Assembly: GCF_014879935.1 (NCBI RefSeq)
Contig: NZ_JACSRD010000278.1
Span: 1 to 45,847, forward strand
DNA: 45,847 bases
Direction of reading: 5' to 3'
From: Prosthecobacter sp.
GTDB lineage: Bacteria > Verrucomicrobiota > Verrucomicrobiia > Verrucomicrobiales > Verrucomicrobiaceae
A model generated the notes under the pieces. The model did no database searches and was not told where the DNA came from. It was given only the letters and a program-made list of their open reading frames with translations. Below are positions 41,761-45,847 of this stretch, piece by piece; the first letter of the stretch is position 1, and every line of letters begins with the position of its first letter. A program made the position numbers and the translations under genes.

Positions 41761-42132
41761 TCAGATGATGCGTGCGATCTCCTTGGCCGCACGTTTCATG
41801 TCGAGGAAGACGAGGCCGAGCTTCGCACCTTGGGTGGTGAGCGTGGTGAGCACGCCCTCCGGACCTGCGGCCATCATCACGAGGTTGCCCTTTTCGCCTT
41901 TGATGAAGATCTGCTCCAGACCGCCGCGCTCCAGTTCACTGGCGGAACGTTCACCCATCGCGAGCAGGGCTGCGGACATGGCCGCGACACGGTCCTCATC
42001 AAGGCCGGCGGGGAAGTTCGAGGCGATCATGAGGCCGTCGCTGGACACGACGGCGGAGGCTTCAATGTCACCGCTGGAGGAGGACAGGGTGTTCAGAATG
42101 GTCTTGAGTGCGTCGGATTTATTGGCTGCCAT
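41761..42132 (-). CDS. Roadblock/LC7 domain protein (MglB/CvnB-like)
   Basis: 123 aa, essentially one Roadblock/LC7 domain: IEASAVVSSDGLMIASNFP, the helix AAMSAALLAMGERSASEL, and the strands LEQIFIKGEKGNLVMMAAG and VLTTLTTQGAKLGLVFLDM (each located by its opening residues). These proteins dimerise and bind small GTPases, as GTPase activators or regulators. The gene is in the same operon as a COG2229-like GTPase. Spacing is 66 bp from the upstream divergent Roadblock gene and 83 bp to the globin gene. Confidence 0.9.
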   Translation of the reverse strand: MAANKSDALKTILNTLSSSSGDIEASAVVSSDGLMIASNFPAGLDEDRVAAMSAALLAMGERSASELERGGLEQIFIKGEKGNLVMMAAGPEGVLTTLTTQGAKLGLVFLDMKRAAKEIARII

Positions 42133-42198
42133 AAGGCCGTCAAGCTACGTGAATGGCCGCTGGATCGTCAAAACGCATGAGTGGGTGAAATCCGGCAA

Positions 42199-42756
42199 TC
42201 ACTGTTCCGATACTGCGGCAAAGCGCCGGTGCAGCAGTGTCGCGCATTTGTGCAGCGCCAGATTGGTCACACGGCGGTAGGTGCAGCGCTTCCGTGAGTA
42301 GGCCATGAGGAAGAACCGGTGCTCCAGTCCGGGAAAGTAGCGCACCACGGCCAGTTCACCGCCGCTGCCGAGCAGTGTCATCTCATTCACGCCGGAGACG
42401 ATGCCCGCATGCTGCGCACGCTCCGCCACATACTCGAAGACGGAGCCGATCGCGGCCATGATGTCCGCGTTTTCCATGCGGTGTGTCTCTGCGATGACCA
42501 GCCCGTCATCGGAGGCGATGGTCAGCCCGTCGAGGCTGCCGTGTGCCAGGCATTCCTCGAGCGCGGCGGTGAGCGTGGCGGCGAAACCGTCCGGCGTGCT
42601 CTCCTGCTCCTCACGCAGACGGCGCACGACATCCTCGGACAGTTCGGCCCGCTCTCCAGCCTCGCGATAGTATTCCGTGCGGTCCAGGTCTGCGCTGGTG
42701 TGACGCGACAGGTCGTCAGGCAGCGAGGCAGTGGGGATGTCTGGTGCGGGATTCAT
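42199..42756 (-). CDS. Divergent Roadblock-like protein
   Basis: 185 aa. Residues about 58-165 have the order of a Roadblock domain: LTAALEECL, LDGLTIASDDGLVIAETHRM, IMAAIGSVFEYVAERA, EMTLLGSGGELAVVRYFP and RFFLMAYSRKR, but the similarity is weak by eye. About 55 residues of charged, probably disordered N-terminus precede it. The C-terminus is basic. It could form a heterodimer with the other Roadblock protein, as in split MglB/RomR-type systems (inference). Its start overlaps the kinase stop by 4 bp, so the two are coupled. Confidence 0.68.
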   Translation of the reverse strand: MNPAPDIPTASLPDDLSRHTSADLDRTEYYREAGERAELSEDVVRRLREEQESTPDGFAATLTAALEECLAHGSLDGLTIASDDGLVIAETHRMENADIMAAIGSVFEYVAERAQHAGIVSGVNEMTLLGSGGELAVVRYFPGLEHRFFLMAYSRKRCTYRRVTNLALHKCATLLHRRFAAVSEQ

Positions 42757-44255
42757 GAGGCGGTGGTGTTCGTGGGTGCGGGAATGGCGGCATCGCGCCC
42801 GTCCAGGGCCTGGAGCACGACCTGAAACGCGCCGATCAACTCCTCCAGGCTCTGGTAGCGGTCATCCGGCTCGTAGGAGATCATTTTGTGAATGAGCCCG
42901 GCAGTCCACAGATGCAGGTCCGTGCGGATCTCGTGAATCAAATCAGGCACCGTCTTCACGATGACGCTCGCCAGTTCGTCACGCGTGGGTGCTTGAAACG
43001 GCGGCCTGCCAGCCAGCGCCTCCCACATCGTCAGCCCGAGGCTGTACTGGTCGCTCCGCATGTCCTGACCCGTGCGCTTCAGCCTCTCCGGCGGCATGTA
43101 GAGGCAGGTGCCCAGTCCTTTGGACACGTCCTCGTCCAGATGGCATGCGAGACCGAAGTCGATCAGCTTCGCCACGCCGAAGCGGTCGTGCAGGATGTTG
43201 CCGGGCTTGATGTCGAGGTGCAGCAGCCCGAGTCCTGACGCGGCTTGCAACGCACGCGCGACGGCCAGCCCTGTCTCCAACACGAAGCGCTCCTCCAGCC
43301 GCCGCCCCTTCATCACGGGTCGTGACAGCAGCGCGTCTGAGAGCAGCTCCATCACGATGTAGGGCGTGCCATCGACGCTGCCGATCGAGTAGATCGGCAC
43401 GATGTGCGGATGCGTGAGTCCTGCGGCCCGCCGTGCCTCACGCACCATGGCCTCCACATTGCCCCGGCTGCCTGCCAGCTCGCCGCTGATGAGCTTGATC
43501 GCCACGTTGCGGTGCAGGCTCTCATCAAAGGCGCGATACGTCACGCCCATGCCGCCGCTGCCGAGCTGGCTCTCCAGGATGAAGTTTTCAATGCGTGCGG
43601 GCACGATCTGGCGTGTGCAGCAGCGTGGACACTCGATGCGCATGAGCAGCGGCACGTCCGGCTCGACGGTGAAGGGCACGCGGCAGTTGCAGCAGACCGG
43701 TTTGTCCAGTGCTTGCAGCGTCACATCCCGCCGGCTCTCGACGGCGGACTCCGTCTTCTTCTTCAGGCGGATCACGCCGTGGCTCGACGGCCGGCCGCCG
43801 TTGGACGACGCACCGGCCGCCAGCGGCTTCTCCGGCTCTGCCGCCGCCTGTGGCGCCACAGATTCCTGCACCGTGTTCAGACTCGCGGCAGGTTTTGCCT
43901 CTGGCGTGTCGAAACGGGCTGCTGGACTGGCTTCCTTGTCCTCGCGTGCTGCTGCTGTCGCCGCCTTCTTTGCCAAGGCACGTTGCCGGGCCGCTGCGAG
44001 CGCCTGCTCCCGCCACCAAGGAACGCCGTTCGCCTCTTTTTCAGCCAATTCCGGTGCCGCGATCACTTTCGCCGGGCTGTCGCTGTCCTTTGTCTCCTCG
44101 TTTGCCTCGAGCGGTCGCGTGTCGGCACGTTTTCGCAGCATCGATGCTCCACGTGCGCGTAGCAGCGCCTCCGCATCGTGCGGGGACTTGCGCACCAGCC
44201 GCGTCACGGTCGGCTGCGCAGGAGGCGTCGGGTCTTGGCTCCCATGGTGGATCAT
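42753..44255 (-). CDS. Serine/threonine protein kinase with N-terminal zinc ribbon
   Basis: 500 aa. Residues 1-175 are charged and low-complexity. A zinc-ribbon-like segment has Cys188/Cys191 and Cys209/Cys212 (CNC and CPRC). The Hanks-type kinase domain spans about 224-480: glycine loop GSGGMG (232-237), Lys254 in VAIKLI, Glu273 in VREARR, catalytic HLDIKPGN (Asp348, Asn353; Leu replaces the Arg of HRD), DFG at 366-368 and YMPPERL. No membrane helix is seen, so the kinase is cytoplasmic. It heads the operon and is coupled by a 4-bp overlap to the divergent Roadblock gene. Confidence 0.92.
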   Translation of the reverse strand: MIHHGSQDPTPPAQPTVTRLVRKSPHDAEALLRARGASMLRKRADTRPLEANEETKDSDSPAKVIAAPELAEKEANGVPWWREQALAAARQRALAKKAATAAAREDKEASPAARFDTPEAKPAASLNTVQESVAPQAAAEPEKPLAAGASSNGGRPSSHGVIRLKKKTESAVESRRDVTLQALDKPVCCNCRVPFTVEPDVPLLMRIECPRCCTRQIVPARIENFILESQLGSGGMGVTYRAFDESLHRNVAIKLISGELAGSRGNVEAMVREARRAAGLTHPHIVPIYSIGSVDGTPYIVMELLSDALLSRPVMKGRRLEERFVLETGLAVARALQAASGLGLLHLDIKPGNILHDRFGVAKLIDFGLACHLDEDVSKGLGTCLYMPPERLKRTGQDMRSDQYSLGLTMWEALAGRPPFQAPTRDELASVIVKTVPDLIHEIRTDLHLWTAGLIHKMISYEPDDRYQSLEELIGAFQVVLQALDGRDAAIPAPTNTTAS

Positions 44256-44501
44256 GATCGAGGAATCAGCGTCAGGACGAATTCACCGCCGCGCCGGAAC
44301 CGCCACGCGCCGACGGAAGAACGAAAACTCATTCCTGAATTCCCCGTGTTCGGGAAGCAAAAGCCGCCGTCCGCGCATTCAAAGCCAACTCCCGCACAAC
44401 CCGCCACGGCATCGAACCATGTTGGAATCGTGAACTGAACCAGACTAGACCGGGCCCACGATGACAGCGTGGCGGCCTTTGAAGCGTAATCCACGCCCTT
44501 G
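44256..44501. other. Divergent intergenic region, kinase operon / PQQ propeller
   Basis: 246 bp carrying the promoters of both the six-gene minus-strand operon and the plus-strand propeller gene. I see no strong -35/-10 pair, no operator palindrome and no RNA gene. A GC-rich pyrimidine/purine mix dominates near the kinase start. Confidence 0.4.
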
Positions 44502-45719
44502 ATGAAATCCGCCCCGCTCCTCCTCGCTGCCTTTGCCACATCCATCTTCGCCGCCGACTGGCCCGCATGGCGTGGTCCCACAGGCGATGGTCAGGCCGCC
44601 GCAGGACAAAAACTGCCGGTGAAGTGGAGCGAGAGCGAAAATCTCGTTTGGAAGGCCGCCGTGCGCGGTCGCGGTCATGGTTCGCCGATTGTCGTGGGAG
44701 ATCAGGTGCTGCTCGCCACGGCGGATGTGGAGACGGAGGAGCAACTCGTCCTCAGCTTTGATCGCGCGACGGGCAAATCACGTTGGGAGATCGTCGTGCA
44801 TCGCGGGAACCTCAACACGAAGGGTCACAAAATCTCCTCGCAGGCCTCGTCGGATGTCGTGAGCGATGGCGAGCGGCTGTTTGTGAACTTTTTGAACAAC
44901 GGCGCCATCTTCACCACCGCGCTCGATTTGAACGGCAAACAGCTCTGGCAGCGTCGCGTGTGCGATTTCCAGGTGCATCAGGGTTTTGGCTCCTCGCCGG
45001 TGATTTATCAAAACATCGTGCTCGTCTCCGCCGATCATCGCGGCGGCGGCAAGATGACCGGCCTCAACAAACTCACCGGCGACATCGTGTGGCAGCAGGA
45101 TCGCCCGCCAGTGGCCAACTATGCCTCGCCCGGCATCGTGAATGCTGCTGGCAAAGTCCAAGCCGTGCTCGCGGGCTGCAACAAGGTCGAGAGCTTCGAT
45201 CCGCTCACCGGCAAAAAACTCTGGAGCATCGACGGCAGCACGGAGGAGACCGTCGTCACCGCCGTGACGGACGGCAGCCGCGTCTTCCTCGGCGGCGGTT
45301 ATCCGAAGAACCACACCATGGCTCTCGAAGCCGACGGCAGCGGCAAGATCGCCTGGGAAAACGTCACGAAGACCTATGTGCCCTCCATGCTCGTGAAGAA
45401 CGGCCACGTCTTCGCTGTCGGCGATGCCGGCCGTGCCGTTTGCTGGAAGTCCGCGACTGGAGAGGAACTGTGGAATGAGAAAGTGGACCGCGAATTCTAC
45501 GGTTCGCCCGTGATGGCCGACTCGCGCATCTACGTCACGAGCAAAAGCGGCGTCACCTCCGTCTTCGAGGCCACCCCGGAGAAATTCACCCTTCTCGGCC
45601 AAAACCCGCTCGGCGACGAATCCTTCAGCAGCCCCGCCATCTGCGACAACCGCCTCTACCTCCGCTCCGCCAAGACCAGCCCCACGCGGCAGGAGTTCCT
45701 CTGGTGCGTGGGTGAATGA
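44502..45719 (+). CDS. Exported PQQ-like beta-propeller protein (BamB-like repeats)
   Basis: 405 aa from the ATG at 44502 (a TTG directly before it is ignored). The signal peptide is KSAPLLLAAFATSIFAA. The mature protein opens WPAWRGPTGDG, the entry motif common to this PQQ-like family in Planctomycetes/Verrucomicrobia, followed by blades such as SFDRATGKSRWEI, GLNKLTGDIVWQQ, SFDPLTGKKLWSI and CWKSATGEELWNE. No dehydrogenase active-site residues are obvious, so a structural or binding role in the periplasm is as likely as catalysis. The stop overlaps a following start by 4 bp. Confidence 0.87.
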   Translation: MKSAPLLLAAFATSIFAADWPAWRGPTGDGQAAAGQKLPVKWSESENLVWKAAVRGRGHGSPIVVGDQVLLATADVETEEQLVLSFDRATGKSRWEIVVHRGNLNTKGHKISSQASSDVVSDGERLFVNFLNNGAIFTTALDLNGKQLWQRRVCDFQVHQGFGSSPVIYQNIVLVSADHRGGGKMTGLNKLTGDIVWQQDRPPVANYASPGIVNAAGKVQAVLAGCNKVESFDPLTGKKLWSIDGSTEETVVTAVTDGSRVFLGGGYPKNHTMALEADGSGKIAWENVTKTYVPSMLVKNGHVFAVGDAGRAVCWKSATGEELWNEKVDREFYGSPVMADSRIYVTSKSGVTSVFEATPEKFTLLGQNPLGDESFSSPAICDNRLYLRSAKTSPTRQEFLWCVGE

Positions 45720-45847
45720 CGATCATGCGCACATCACGCCTTCTCCTTGTCTGGCCGCGTGCTTTTTATGTGCGCAACGGCCGCCGCATGGTCGGCGACT
45801 TCGTTTTGACCGAGGCGCAGCTCCGCAAAGCGAACCCCGAGCCCGTG
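45716..45847 (+). CDS. Unknown gene, 3' truncated by the window edge
   Basis: An open frame of 44 codons begins at ATG 45716, overlapping the propeller stop in an ATGA; a second ATG is at 45725. It runs to the window end. The visible residues (for example RNGRRMVGDFVLTEAQLRKANPEPV, located by GDFVLTEAQL) match no family I recognise. The coupling to the propeller gene is the main support. Confidence 0.4.
   Translation, partial: MTIMRTSRLLLVWPRAFYVRNGRRMVGDFVLTEAQLRKANPEPV

Overview
The window is GC-rich, densely coded chromosomal DNA that most resembles a verrucomicrobium of the Verrucomicrobiaceae/Prosthecobacter type (inference). The pointers are two multi-domain DUF1549/DUF1553 cytochrome-like proteins, a Tat-exported DUF1501 protein, a DUF1080 protein, a PEP-CTERM protein with autotransporter-associated beta-strand repeats, two pyrrolo-quinoline-quinone (PQQ)-type beta-propellers, and a sensor kinase with discoidin-like sensor domains. 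I see no rRNA, tRNA, CRISPR array, prophage or intact insertion sequence.

Layout. 1-5105: a 5'-truncated acetyltransferase, an exported alpha/beta hydrolase, an exported SGNH hydrolase and a UDP-sugar pyrophosphorylase. 5114-5727: a VapBC-like toxin-antitoxin (TA) pair. 5834-11281: a DUF1549/DUF1553 protein and its usual partner, a DUF1501 protein, separated by a second PIN-type TA pair. 11364-17095 (minus): a discoidin-like lipoprotein, a second DUF1549/DUF1553 protein, an HpcH/HpaI aldolase and GTP-dependent PEP carboxykinase. 17194-22182 (minus): a PEP-CTERM adhesin-like protein, then a tight three-gene set (N-formylglutamate amidohydrolase-like, NlpC/P60-like, BPL_N-type amidotransferase-like). 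22321-25044 (plus): a histidine kinase and LuxR-type response regulator. 25049-32508: a second SGNH hydrolase, a DUF1080 protein, a Kef-type antiporter, an EamA transporter, a thioesterase, RpiB, a nitroreductase and a lipase-like lipoprotein. 32532-36938: a VOC protein, an Old Yellow Enzyme, a rhodanese-YceI fusion, a MntA/HepT TA pair, a DoxX-like protein and a pirin. 37194-39503: a PQQ propeller with EF-hands. 39843-44255 (minus): the most striking locus. 44502-45847: another PQQ propeller and the start of an unknown gene.

The best candidate for an undescribed system is 39843-44255, six co-directional genes in the order zinc-ribbon Ser/Thr kinase, divergent Roadblock protein, Roadblock/LC7 protein, protoglobin, bacteriohemerythrin with a Pro-rich tail, Ras-like GTPase. 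It recalls the GTPase/Roadblock 'conservons' of actinobacteria and MglA/MglB, but replaces the histidine-kinase-like input with two candidate gas- or redox-binding proteins and a protein kinase. The hemerythrin has Asn where one di-iron His ligand is expected.

Two other signals are not explained by the genes. First, a family of short intergenic hairpins, often in inverted pairs with compensatory stem differences and abutting stop codons (3466-3574, 15251-15271, 26504-26567, 34141-34193), plus a larger inverted repeat at 37055-37172. Second, all three TA operons have a sigma70-like promoter whose -10 hexamer ends exactly 6 nt before the first ATG, which predicts leaderless mRNAs.
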